Shown here piece after piece: positions 7,475 to 14,448 of a DNA stretch of 35,433 nucleotides; the stretch's first letter is position 1, and every line of letters starts with the position of its first letter. A program made the position numbers and the translations under genes. The stretch is from an uncultured Campylobacter sp. GTDB lineage: Bacteria > Campylobacterota > Campylobacteria > Campylobacterales > Campylobacteraceae. Under the pieces are notes generated by a model. That model did not search any database, was not told where the DNA came from, and worked only from the letters and a program-made list of their open reading frames with translations. The DNA lies in NCBI RefSeq assembly GCF_938045625.1, contig NZ_CALIAV010000051.1:1-35433 (forward strand), written 5' to 3'.

Positions 7475-8383
7475 TTATTTTGATTTTACGAGGTTATAAA
7501 ACTCGTTTCTAGCGTCAAATTTGGATTTTATTTTGTATTCTACGCCGTCAAAATTAAAGCAAATTTCATCCGAATGTAGTAGCAGTCTGGGAGCGCCGGT
7601 CGTTAAAATTCGCTCGATTTCACTCATCTGTTTATCTAAAATTTTCTCGATTTGCGGCCGTGCTAGACTGTAGAGCGGTTCGCCTAAAATCTTATGTTCC
7701 ACGTGGAACAAATGCAAGCGAATTTGATGTTGCCTGCCCGTGAGCGGTACGGCTCGAACCAGCGTCGCATCGATATCGGCAAAATACTTTATCGGCAAAA
7801 TCTCCGTAACCGCGCTTTTGCCGTCCTCGCAAATTCGCATTCTTATTTTCACGTCGTCATAGTCGTTTGCTAGATCCATATTCGCTTCGATACGCAAATT
7901 TTCGCTTATCTTGCCGTGCACCAGTGCGACATAGCTTTTATAAACCTGCCGATTTTCAAAAAGTTTTTTCAAATTTACGACCGCATTTTTATCTTTACCT
8001 ACGACGATGAGTCCACTCGTTTCACAGTCCAAGCGATGTGCGACTGAGGCTTCGCGACCGTAGAGCGACCAAATTTCATCATTTAGCGAGTACTCGCAGT
8101 GCCTGCCGTTTGGGTGGCTGAGCACGCCGCTTGGCTTATCAAAAACGGCAAATTTATCGCACTCAAAAATCGGCTGTAAACCGCGTGGATTCGTCTCATA
8201 CTCTATCAGACAAATTTCGCCGCTTAGCAATGCGTTTTTCTCGCTGACGACCGTGCCGTCGCAGATAAGTCGGCCTTTGTCGATGAGGCGCTGAGCTTCG
8301 CGCATTTTATAGCCGTTTTGTAGCAAAATTTCATACGCTTTTTGCCCTTCGGCATGCGTGATAAATTTATGAATATAAGGCAA
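7475..8383 (-). CDS. RluA-family pseudouridine synthase
   Basis: Converts uridine to pseudouridine in rRNA or tRNA. 302 aa. Residues about 20-62 look like an S4-type RNA-binding segment (MREAQRLIDKGRLICDG). The catalytic motif HRLDCETSG is at 116-124 with the catalytic Asp119, and the later GRQHQIRLHL motif is intact. Members of this family act on different positions, so the target is left open. It diverges from purB and was followed by the now decayed gene at 6870-7464. A perfect parS palindrome is embedded at 7695-7710, where it encodes LFHVEH. Confidence 0.92.
   Translation of the reverse strand: MPYIHKFITHAEGQKAYEILLQNGYKMREAQRLIDKGRLICDGTVVSEKNALLSGEICLIEYETNPRGLQPIFECDKFAVFDKPSGVLSHPNGRHCEYSLNDEIWSLYGREASVAHRLDCETSGLIVVGKDKNAVVNLKKLFENRQVYKSYVALVHGKISENLRIEANMDLANDYDDVKIRMRICEDGKSAVTEILPIKYFADIDATLVRAVPLTGRQHQIRLHLFHVEHKILGEPLYSLARPQIEKILDKQMSEIERILTTGAPRLLLHSDEICFNFDGVEYKIKSKFDARNEFYNLVKSK
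7695..7710. promoter_or_regulatory. parS: parS-like ParB-binding site, copy 2
   Basis: Second perfect TGTTCCACGTGGAACA palindrome, 2.4 kb from the first and inside the RluA-family gene. Two identical 16-mers, each in coding sequence and both within 20 kb of dnaA, is the distribution expected for chromosomal parS. Confidence 0.88.
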
Positions 8384-8449
8384 TTTTCACTCTTTAAATC
8401 TAAAATTTAAGGGCAAATTTAGCGGATACTAACCGCCTTTTCAGCCCAG

Positions 8450-8486
8450 TTTTTGTATAATCTTTCCTTAAAAAATTATACAAAAA
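8450..8486 (+). promoter_or_regulatory. purB promoter with 12-bp inverted repeat
   Basis: TATAAT at 8456-8461 is a consensus -10 for purB; the expected start is near 8468. The -10 lies in the left arm of a perfect inverted repeat TTTTTGTATAAT (8450-8461) / ATTATACAAAAA (8475-8486) with a 13-nt spacer. The repeat spans the promoter and the beginning of the transcript, so it could be an operator for a dimeric repressor. Confidence 0.6.
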
Positions 8487-8509
8487 TTCGCATAAAAAAG
8501 GCTAAAGAG

Positions 8510-9847
8510 ATGGTAGAGAGATATTCGCGCGAACAGATGGCGCAGAAGTGGAATACGCAGGCAAAATACGGTGCGTGGCTAGAGGTCGAAAAGGCCGCGG
8601 TCAAAGCGTGGAATAAGCTAGGTTTTATTAGTAACGAGGACTGCGATAAAATTTGCAAAAATGCAAAATTTGACGTAGCGCGCATCGACGAGATCGAAAA
8701 GACGACCAAGCACGACGTAATCGCGTTTCTGACGAGCGTGAGCGAGAGCCTGGGCGAGGAGAGCCGCTTCGTGCACTACGGCATGACTAGCTCAGATTGC
8801 ATCGACACCGCCGTCGCGCTTCAGATCAAAAGCAGCATGGAGCTCATTATCGAGGATGTAAAAGGCCTCATGAGCGCGATCAAAACCAGAGCGCAGGAGC
8901 ACAAAAACACGATGATGGTCGGCCGCAGCCACGGCATCCACGGCGAGCCGATCACCTTCGGGCTCGTGCTTGCGGTCTGGTACGACGAAGTCGCGCGCGC
9001 GCTAAAGCTGCTGCAGGACGCCAAAGAGGTCGCAGCCTACGGCAAACTAAGCGGCGCGATGGGGAACTTCGCTCACGCACCGCTCGAGTTTGAGGAGCTA
9101 ACCTGCGCCGAGCTCGGCTTAAAGCCCGCCCCGGCGTCAAATCAGGTCATCCAGCGCGACCGCTACGCCCACGTCATCAGTGCGATCGCCGTCCTAGCCG
9201 CCACCTGCGAAAAGATCGCCGTCGCCGTGCGTCACTTCCAAAGGACGGAAGTTTACGAGGCCGAGGAGTACTTCAGCCCGGGTCAAAAGGGCTCTAGCGC
9301 GATGCCGCACAAGCGAAATCCCGTACTTAGCGAAAACATCACCGGCCTTTGCAGGATGCTGCGCTCATACGTGACGCCTGCGCTTGAAAACGTCGCGCTC
9401 TGGCACGAACGCGACATCAGCCACAGCTCGGTTGAGCGATTTATACTGCCCGATGCCTTCATCACGGCCGATTTCATGCTAGCGCGCATTACAAATTTGA
9501 TCGCAAATTTGGTAGTTTATCCGGAAAATATGATGAAAAATCTAAATTTAACGGGCGGGCTCGTCTTTTCTCAGCGCGTGCTTCTGCAGCTTCCGCAGCG
9601 CGGGATTTCGCGCGAAGATGCGTACAAGATCGTACAGCGTAACGCGATGAAGGTCTGGGCGGATCTGCAAGAGGGCAAAAAGGCGATAAACGAAAACGGC
9701 GAGAGTCTGTTTTTACAAAATTTACTCGCCGACGAGGAGCTGCGCGCAAGCCTGGGCGAAGCCGAGATAAAAGAGTGCTTTGATTATGCGTATTACGCCA
9801 GGCACGTGGATGGGATATTTAAAAGGGTGTTTATAGATGAAAAATGA
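8510..9847 (+). CDS. purB: Adenylosuccinate lyase
   Basis: Catalyses two beta-eliminations in purine synthesis: SAICAR to AICAR and adenylosuccinate to AMP. 445 aa from the ATG at 8510 (MVERYSREQMAQKWN), chosen over an ATG at 8453 because that one lies before the promoter -10 and because an AAGG sits about 8 nt before 8510. The fumarate lyase signature GSSAMPHKRNP is intact, as are the early GMTSSDCIDTA and GRSHGIHGEP segments with the catalytic histidines. The stop overlaps the next gene by 11 nt. In Campylobacter purB is usually followed directly by nrdA; here another gene intervenes. Confidence 0.96.
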   Translation: MVERYSREQMAQKWNTQAKYGAWLEVEKAAVKAWNKLGFISNEDCDKICKNAKFDVARIDEIEKTTKHDVIAFLTSVSESLGEESRFVHYGMTSSDCIDTAVALQIKSSMELIIEDVKGLMSAIKTRAQEHKNTMMVGRSHGIHGEPITFGLVLAVWYDEVARALKLLQDAKEVAAYGKLSGAMGNFAHAPLEFEELTCAELGLKPAPASNQVIQRDRYAHVISAIAVLAATCEKIAVAVRHFQRTEVYEAEEYFSPGQKGSSAMPHKRNPVLSENITGLCRMLRSYVTPALENVALWHERDISHSSVERFILPDAFITADFMLARITNLIANLVVYPENMMKNLNLTGGLVFSQRVLLQLPQRGISREDAYKIVQRNAMKVWADLQEGKKAINENGESLFLQNLLADEELRASLGEAEIKECFDYAYYARHVDGIFKRVFIDEK

Positions 9848-10406
9848 AAAACAAATTAAACTGATAGAAGATGATATAAGTGCTGCGAATAGTATTTTAT
9901 CAAAAAATAAAAGCTATGAAGAAATAGAAGAATTTTTATGTGATTTAGAAGATAAATACAGAGATTATAATATACATGTTTCATCCAATTATATAATAGA
10001 TCTTGATACCGGCAAGACTATTTATGAAGGATATCCCAAGGAATTAAAATGTTTTATTAATAAATTACGTGTCCTAGTTGCAAAGCTTCAAGATGAAGAC
10101 AACAATGCAGCAACAAACCATTCAAATTTAGTCAATATACATAATGATAATACAAACACAGCAAATGCTAATATCACTCAAAATATTAGCATCAAAAGCA
10201 CGATGGAAAAAATAGATCAAATTCCAGATGAAATTCTTGCTGAAAATTTAAAGGATGAATTAAAAGGACTGCTTAGCGAGCTTGAGAATTGCAAAGATAA
10301 TCAAGAGAAAAAATCGAAGCTAATGGGAGTCGTTAAATGGCTTGGAGATAAAACGGCTGACGCTTTTATCGCTTGTTTGCCCTATTTTGCCGGGCTTAGC
10401 TTATAA
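9837..10406 (+). CDS. Hypothetical protein inserted between purB and nrdA
   Basis: 189 aa, notably more AT-rich and with more A/T-ending codons than purB and nrdA on either side. N-terminal part (1-95) is charged and helical (IEEFLCDLEDKYRDY). Residues about 97-125 are an Asn/Thr/Ala-rich linker (NIHNDNTNTANANITQNI). A C-terminal helical module (IDQIPDEILAENLKDELK ... KLMGVVKWLGDKTADAF) ends in a short hydrophobic stretch ACLPYFAGLSL. From memory, this linker plus WLGDK/ADK-type tail recurs in uncharacterised bacterial accessory proteins, some in defence islands; that link is weak. It starts inside the purB 3' end and is followed 21 nt later by nrdA, so it is likely co-transcribed with both. 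Confidence 0.7.
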   Translation: MKNEKQIKLIEDDISAANSILSKNKSYEEIEEFLCDLEDKYRDYNIHVSSNYIIDLDTGKTIYEGYPKELKCFINKLRVLVAKLQDEDNNAATNHSNLVNIHNDNTNTANANITQNISIKSTMEKIDQIPDEILAENLKDELKGLLSELENCKDNQEKKSKLMGVVKWLGDKTADAFIACLPYFAGLSL

Positions 10407-10427
10407 AATTATAAATAAGGAAAAAAT

Positions 10428-12803
10428 TTGAAAGTAATCAAACGAAACGGGCGCACGGAAGAGCTTGACGTAAGCAAGATCAAAAAATACACGAGCGAGG
10501 CGGTCGCAGGGCTAGCAAACGTGAGCCTAAGCGAGCTTGAGGTGGATGCGAAAATTCAGTTTCGCGATATGATAACGACCGAAGAGATCCAGCAAACCCT
10601 CATCAAAACAGCCGTCGAAAAGATCGACATTGACCGCCCAAACTGGACCTTCGTCGCAGCGAGGCTATTTTTATACGACCTTTACCACAAGGTCACGGGT
10701 TTTAGCGGCTATAACCATTTGCGCGACTACCTACAAAAAGGCGAAAAAGCAGGCCGCGTCATCCCAGGGCTAAAAGAAAAATACGATCTAGACGACCTAA
10801 ACGACTACATAAGGCCCGAGCGCGACCTTCAGTTTGCCTATCTTGGTATCAAGACGCTATACGACCGCTACCTCATCAAAGACCGCAGCGGCGCTCCAAT
10901 CGAGCTACCGCAGCAGATGTTTATGGCGATCGCGATGTTCCTCGCGCAAAACGAACTAGACTGCCAAGGCTGGGCGAAGAAATTTTACGACCTCATATCT
11001 AAATTTGAAGTCATGCTCGCCACTCCGACGCTATCAAACGCCCGCACGACGCGCCATCAGTTAAGCTCTTGCTACGTAGGAAGCACGCCTGATAATATCG
11101 AGGGGATTTTCGATAGCTACAAAGAGATGGCTCTTCTTAGCAAATTTGGCGGCGGTATCGGCTGGGACTGGTGCAAGGTGCGCGCTATGGGCGGCAGCAT
11201 CGACGGACATAAAAATGCAGCCGGCGGCATCATCCCGTTTCTAAAAGTCACAAACGATATCGCCGTCGCCGTCGATCAGCTAGGCACGAGAAAGGGCGCG
11301 ATAGCCGTCTACGTCGAGCCGTGGCACATGGACGTGAGCGACTTCCTGGATCTGCGCAAAAACTCGGGCGAAGAGCGCCGCAGAGCGCACGAGCTGTTCC
11401 CTGCGCTTTGGATAAACGACCTTTTCATGAAACGCGTAAAAGAAAACGCGCGCTGGACTCTCTTTGATCCCGCAGAGGTCGCCGATCTGTGCGATCTATA
11501 CGGCGATGAGTTCGAGGCTCGCTACCTAGCATATGAAAACGATGAAAAGATCCAAAAAAACGTCGTCATGGCAAAGGAACTGTGGAAGAAAATTTTAACT
11601 AGCTATTTTGAATCGGGCATGCCGTTTTTGTGTTTTAAAGATAACGCAAACAAAGCCAATCCAAACGACCACGACGGTATCATCAGAAGCTCGAATTTAT
11701 GCACCGAAATTTTCCAAAATACGCAACCAAACTACTACAAGATCAAGATCACGTTTGATAACGGCTCCGAGCGGCTATTTGACGAAGAAGAAGACGTCAC
11801 CGTTGATAGCGGCATAACCAAAAAAGCCAAAAAACTAAGCGCTCTAGATAGCATTGATGGGAAACAAATTTTCATCGTCGAAAAAGAAAGCGTCGAGGGC
11901 AAAACCGCCGTGTGCAACCTCGCGAGTATAAATTTAAGCAAAATCAACAAAAAAGAAGACATCGAGCGCGTCGTGCCGATCGCCGTACGCATGCTAGATA
12001 ACGTCATTGATCTAAATTTCTACCCGCACAAAAAGGTCAAACACACCAACCTAGCCTCTCGCTCGATCGGCCTTGGCGTCATGGGCGAGGCACAGATGTT
12101 AGCCGAGCGCGGCGTGAAATGGGGCAGCTACGAGCACCTAGCGCTGATCGATAGCGTGATGGAAAACATAAGCTACAACGCCATCTACGCCAGCTCAAAT
12201 TTGGCGGTAGAAAAGGGCGTTTATCCGCTCTTTGAAGGCTCAAAGTGGAGCAGGGGAGTGATGCCTATCGACACGGCAAATGCAAACGCCAAAGCGCTTC
12301 TAAACGACAGAGGAGGGCTATTTGACGAGAATGCCTGCGACTGGAGCAAACTACGCGAAAAGGTCAGAAAAGACGGCATGCGAAACGGCTATCTTATGGC
12401 GATCGCACCGACGTCTAGCATCAGCATACTCGTAGGCACCACGCAGACGATCGAGCCCGTGTATAAGCGCAAATGGTTCGAGCACAATCTAAGCGGTATG
12501 ATACCAAACGTAGTACCGAATCTCAGCCCTGAGACGTGGCAGTTCTACACGCCTGCGTATGAGCTAGATCAGCGCGTACTCGTGCGTGCCGGCGCCATCC
12601 GCCAAAAGTGGATCGACCAGGGCCAGAGCCTAAATATTTTCATGAGCCTAGACAAAGCCAGCGGCGGATACCTGAGCGAAATTTACACGCTTGCGTGGGA
12701 GCTGGGACTAAAATCGACCTACTATCTACGCTCCGAAAGCCCTGATAGCGAAAAGCTAAACAACGTCGCCGATCGCTCGATCGAGTGCGAGGGGTGTCAG
12801 TAA
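10428..12803 (+). CDS. nrdA: Ribonucleoside-diphosphate reductase alpha subunit (class Ia)
   Basis: Reduces NDPs to dNDPs with a beta subunit (NrdB, not in the window). 791 aa; TTG start at 10428 with AAGGA about 8 nt upstream. An ATP-cone is at about residues 1-90. Active-site cysteine in LSSCYV, the NLCTEI motif (Asn, Cys, Glu) and CNLASINLS are present. The radical-transfer tyrosine pair appears in STYYLRSES and the redox-active C-terminal pair in ECEGCQ. Between NLCTEI and CNLASINLS lies an extra segment of about 50 residues (around FDEEEDVTVDSG) that enterobacterial NrdA lacks; to my knowledge epsilonproteobacterial NrdA carries something similar. Confidence 0.96.
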   Translation: MKVIKRNGRTEELDVSKIKKYTSEAVAGLANVSLSELEVDAKIQFRDMITTEEIQQTLIKTAVEKIDIDRPNWTFVAARLFLYDLYHKVTGFSGYNHLRDYLQKGEKAGRVIPGLKEKYDLDDLNDYIRPERDLQFAYLGIKTLYDRYLIKDRSGAPIELPQQMFMAIAMFLAQNELDCQGWAKKFYDLISKFEVMLATPTLSNARTTRHQLSSCYVGSTPDNIEGIFDSYKEMALLSKFGGGIGWDWCKVRAMGGSIDGHKNAAGGIIPFLKVTNDIAVAVDQLGTRKGAIAVYVEPWHMDVSDFLDLRKNSGEERRRAHELFPALWINDLFMKRVKENARWTLFDPAEVADLCDLYGDEFEARYLAYENDEKIQKNVVMAKELWKKILTSYFESGMPFLCFKDNANKANPNDHDGIIRSSNLCTEIFQNTQPNYYKIKITFDNGSERLFDEEEDVTVDSGITKKAKKLSALDSIDGKQIFIVEKESVEGKTAVCNLASINLSKINKKEDIERVVPIAVRMLDNVIDLNFYPHKKVKHTNLASRSIGLGVMGEAQMLAERGVKWGSYEHLALIDSVMENISYNAIYASSNLAVEKGVYPLFEGSKWSRGVMPIDTANANAKALLNDRGGLFDENACDWSKLREKVRKDGMRNGYLMAIAPTSSISILVGTTQTIEPVYKRKWFEHNLSGMIPNVVPNLSPETWQFYTPAYELDQRVLVRAGAIRQKWIDQGQSLNIFMSLDKASGGYLSEIYTLAWELGLKSTYYLRSESPDSEKLNNVADRSIECEGCQ

Positions 12804-12826
12804 ACTGCCAGTAAATTTGGGTCAAA

Positions 12827-12861
12827 TTTTGATGCTATTTCATTACAAAGTAGCATCAAAA
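12827..12861. terminator. Bidirectional terminator between nrdA and XRE gene
   Basis: Perfect 11-bp inverted repeat TTTTGATGCTA (12827-12837) / TAGCATCAAAA (12851-12861) with T-rich sequence on both outer sides. It sits just after nrdA (plus) and just after the XRE gene end (minus), the usual place for a shared terminator. Confidence 0.7.
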
Positions 12862-12867
12862 ATTTAT

Positions 12868-13116
12868 TCAAAAAAAATCTTTAATATCCAAATTTAAAAC
12901 TTTACAGATTTTATACAGATGTTCCAAATTAAAATGTTTATTATATTTGTTGTTTTCACAATTTGAGTAAAATGCCACGGATTTAATATCTATACTAAGA
13001 GCCATTTCAAGTTGTGAAATATTTCTTTCTTCTCTAAATATACGGACCTTTTGTGATATAGATTGATAAAATTTAAAGATTTCCTCATCACTAAAAATAT
13101 TAAAATTCTCACTCAC
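12868..13116 (-). CDS. XRE-family HTH regulator
   Basis: 82 aa with a GTG start at 13114-13116. Residues about 20-80 form a Cro/CI-type helix-turn-helix (ISQKVRIFREERNISQLEMA ... EHLYKICKVLNLDIKDFF). Only the DNA-binding domain is present. It diverges from the zinc-ribbon gene. An 18-bp palindrome (13120-13137) lies between the two starts, and the AGGA ribosome binding site of this gene is part of that palindrome, which suggests autorepression. The gene is AT-rich like its divergent partners and unlike nrdA and tpx. Confidence 0.88.
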   Translation of the reverse strand: MSENFNIFSDEEIFKFYQSISQKVRIFREERNISQLEMALSIDIKSVAFYSNCENNKYNKHFNLEHLYKICKVLNLDIKDFF

Positions 13117-13119
13117 TTT

Positions 13120-13137
13120 TTTATCCTATAGGATAAA
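13120..13137. promoter_or_regulatory. Palindromic operator in XRE / zinc-ribbon divergent region
   Basis: Perfect 18-bp palindrome TTTATCCTATAGGATAAA in the 47-nt space between the divergent starts. Its AGGA on the minus strand also serves as the ribosome binding site for the XRE gene, and it lies where the promoter of the plus-strand gene is expected. It is the natural binding site for the XRE protein; binding itself is inferred. Confidence 0.75.
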
Positions 13138-13163
13138 TAAAATCTATTTTAGAAGGAGTTATA

Positions 13164-13325
13164 ATGACAAATCAATCAGACAAAAATGCAGCACAAAAAC
13201 AAATAGTTTATAGGGCAAAGTGTTTAGAATGCAAATATGAATGGACAAGTAGAGCAGGCAGTGGAACACCCAATTGTTGTCCAAAGTGTAGAAGTAATAG
13301 AATAACTATTTCACCATTATCATGA
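13164..13325 (+). CDS. Small zinc-ribbon protein
   Basis: 53 aa with a strong AGAAGGAG ribosome binding site 6 nt before the ATG. Residues 18-42 are a typical zinc ribbon: a CLEC pair at C20 and C23, and CCPKC at C38, C39 and C42, with Trp27 between them. The end is short and polar. A single zinc ribbon of this size usually binds a nucleic acid or a partner protein; no specific role can be stated. Transcribed divergently from the XRE gene and followed 13 nt later by another small gene, so likely one transcript under XRE control. Confidence 0.78.
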   Translation: MTNQSDKNAAQKQIVYRAKCLECKYEWTSRAGSGTPNCCPKCRSNRITISPLS

Positions 13326-13338
13326 AAAAGGATTTATT

Positions 13339-13566
13339 GTGGATGCAGGCGAAGTAGCCAAGAAAATAATTAAGGGTATTGGAATAGGCGTTATTGAAGT
13401 TGGAAAAGCCTTTATGGGAGAGATGGCAAAAGCTAAAAAGACAAAGTTAGAATGCGAAGACTTAAGCGATTCTGATCTAAGAAGAAAGATAGAGACTAGT
13501 AGCGGCACAGAAAAAACAGTCGCTACTAGCATTCTAAATAAAAGACTAGAAGATAGAAATAGTTAA
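13339..13566 (+). CDS. Small glycine-rich hypothetical protein
   Basis: 75 aa with a GTG start at 13339 and AAGGA about 5 nt before. Residues 8-32 (KKIIKGIGIGVIEVGKAFMG) form an amphipathic, glycine-rich segment that could associate with a membrane. Then come a charged helix and a C-terminal part (LSDSDLRRKIETSSGTEKTV) resembling short bacterial accessory or prophage-type proteins. No family recognised. It shares the AT-rich base composition and probable transcript of the zinc-ribbon gene upstream. Confidence 0.62.
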   Translation: MDAGEVAKKIIKGIGIGVIEVGKAFMGEMAKAKKTKLECEDLSDSDLRRKIETSSGTEKTVATSILNKRLEDRNS

Positions 13567-13597
13567 TTTTTATCTTGCGGTCTTTAAATTTATCGGC

Positions 13598-14122
13598 TTA
13601 CATGCACCCGCAGCCGCAGCCTCCACTTGATTTTATCGCGTCAAATACCGCATCGTAGTTCGGTTCCTCCGTGATCTCAGGGACGATTTGTTTGTGGATG
13701 ATAACGCCATCTTTGATGACAAAAACTGCTCTAGTTAAAAGCCCCGCAAGCGGTCCTTCGCCGATGATTACGCCGTATTTTTCGCCGAACTCTCTAGCTC
13801 TAAAGTCGCTACCGACTTTTAAATTTTTGATGCCCTCCGTAGAGCAAAATCTCCCCATCGCAAACGGCAGATCCATCGAGATCACGCTTAGTTTGATCGC
13901 CTGTTTCGCGGCCATTTTTTCGTTAAATTTACGCGTCTCAGTCGCGCAAACGCCCGTATCTAGCGACGGGACAGCCACTAGTATCTCGATGCCGTTGTTG
14001 CCGCCGACCTTAAACTCGCCTAGATCCTGCCCAACTAGCGCGACCTCTGGCGCATACGAGCCCACAAATACCTCTTCGCCTTTTAGCGCGATGTCCGCGC
14101 CGTGAAATTTGACTTTCGCCAT
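13598..14122 (-). CDS. tpx: Thiol peroxidase Tpx with Cys-rich C-terminal tail
   Basis: Atypical 2-Cys peroxiredoxin that reduces H2O2 and alkyl hydroperoxides with thioredoxin. 174 aa. Peroxidatic cysteine C59 in PSLDTGVCATETRKF and resolving cysteine C93 in GRFCSTEGI fit Tpx. The family normally ends near 165-170 residues without a cysteine cluster; here the protein ends SSGGCGCGCM, with three extra cysteines that could bind a metal or take part in thiol exchange. ATG start with AAAGGAAAAAT upstream. Confidence 0.95.
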   Translation of the reverse strand: MAKVKFHGADIALKGEEVFVGSYAPEVALVGQDLGEFKVGGNNGIEILVAVPSLDTGVCATETRKFNEKMAAKQAIKLSVISMDLPFAMGRFCSTEGIKNLKVGSDFRAREFGEKYGVIIGEGPLAGLLTRAVFVIKDGVIIHKQIVPEITEEPNYDAVFDAIKSSGGCGCGCM

Positions 14123-14231
14123 ATTTTTCCTTTATTTTAAATTTAATCGTAACGCGGATATTACCATACTTTTAACAACGACTGAAAAACAAAAAATCAC
14201 GTAAAATTTAAGACGGCAGTTATTTATAAAG

Positions 14232-14240
14232 TGCTATACT
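14232..14240 (+). promoter_or_regulatory. Extended -10 promoter of the mini-nrdD / nrdG pair
   Basis: TGCTATACT is an extended -10 element (TG-N-TATACT). Transcription would start near 14247, giving a leader of about 23 nt that contains AAGGAG before the ATG at 14270. The TTGACA just downstream of the -10 is not correctly placed to be its -35. Confidence 0.6.
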
Positions 14241-14269
14241 ATTTGACATCAATTATCAAGGAGTGACAA

Positions 14270-14431
14270 ATGAGCGACAAAGAAATCCTAGCTTCGCTTG
14301 AGGCAAAACGCACGAAATGCGTCGTTTACACCCGCGTAATGGGCTACCACCGCCCTGTAGAGAGCTTTAACCTCGGTAAAAAAGGCGAGCACAAAGAGCG
14401 CGTCAAATTTTGCGAGCCAAAATCCCACTAA
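14270..14431 (+). CDS. Free-standing NrdD C-terminal glycyl-radical peptide
   Basis: 53 aa, ATG with AAGGAG 7 nt upstream and its own promoter. Residues 17-47 match the extreme C terminus of anaerobic ribonucleotide reductase NrdD. The pattern KCVVYTRVMGYHRPVESFN then GKKGEHKERVKF has the RVxGY motif whose glycine (here Gly25) carries the radical in NrdD. The catalytic body and the zinc-binding four-cysteine region are absent. It is followed 17 nt later by a gene for an NrdG-type activase. Two readings are possible: an autonomous radical domain comparable to GrcA/YfiD for pyruvate formate-lyase, or the split-off end of an NrdD whose body is encoded elsewhere. The clear translation signals argue against a dead remnant. 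Confidence 0.8.
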   Translation: MSDKEILASLEAKRTKCVVYTRVMGYHRPVESFNLGKKGEHKERVKFCEPKSH

Positions 14432-14448
14432 ACTCCTGCGAGTAAAAC

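Noticed and set aside
9489..9749. Minus-strand arginine-rich frame inside purB
   Set aside because: Typical shadow of a GC-rich gene; low-complexity Arg/Ala/Ser content and no start signals.
11700..11900. Extra segment in NrdA as an intein remnant
   Set aside because: No splice-junction Cys/His-Asn motifs; length of about 50 residues is too short and a similar insertion is expected in epsilonproteobacterial NrdA.
14241..14257. TTGACATCAATTATCAA as an FNR-type site for the anaerobic reductase pair
   Set aside because: The half-sites are 7 nt apart rather than 4 and one base is wrong; also downstream of the -10.
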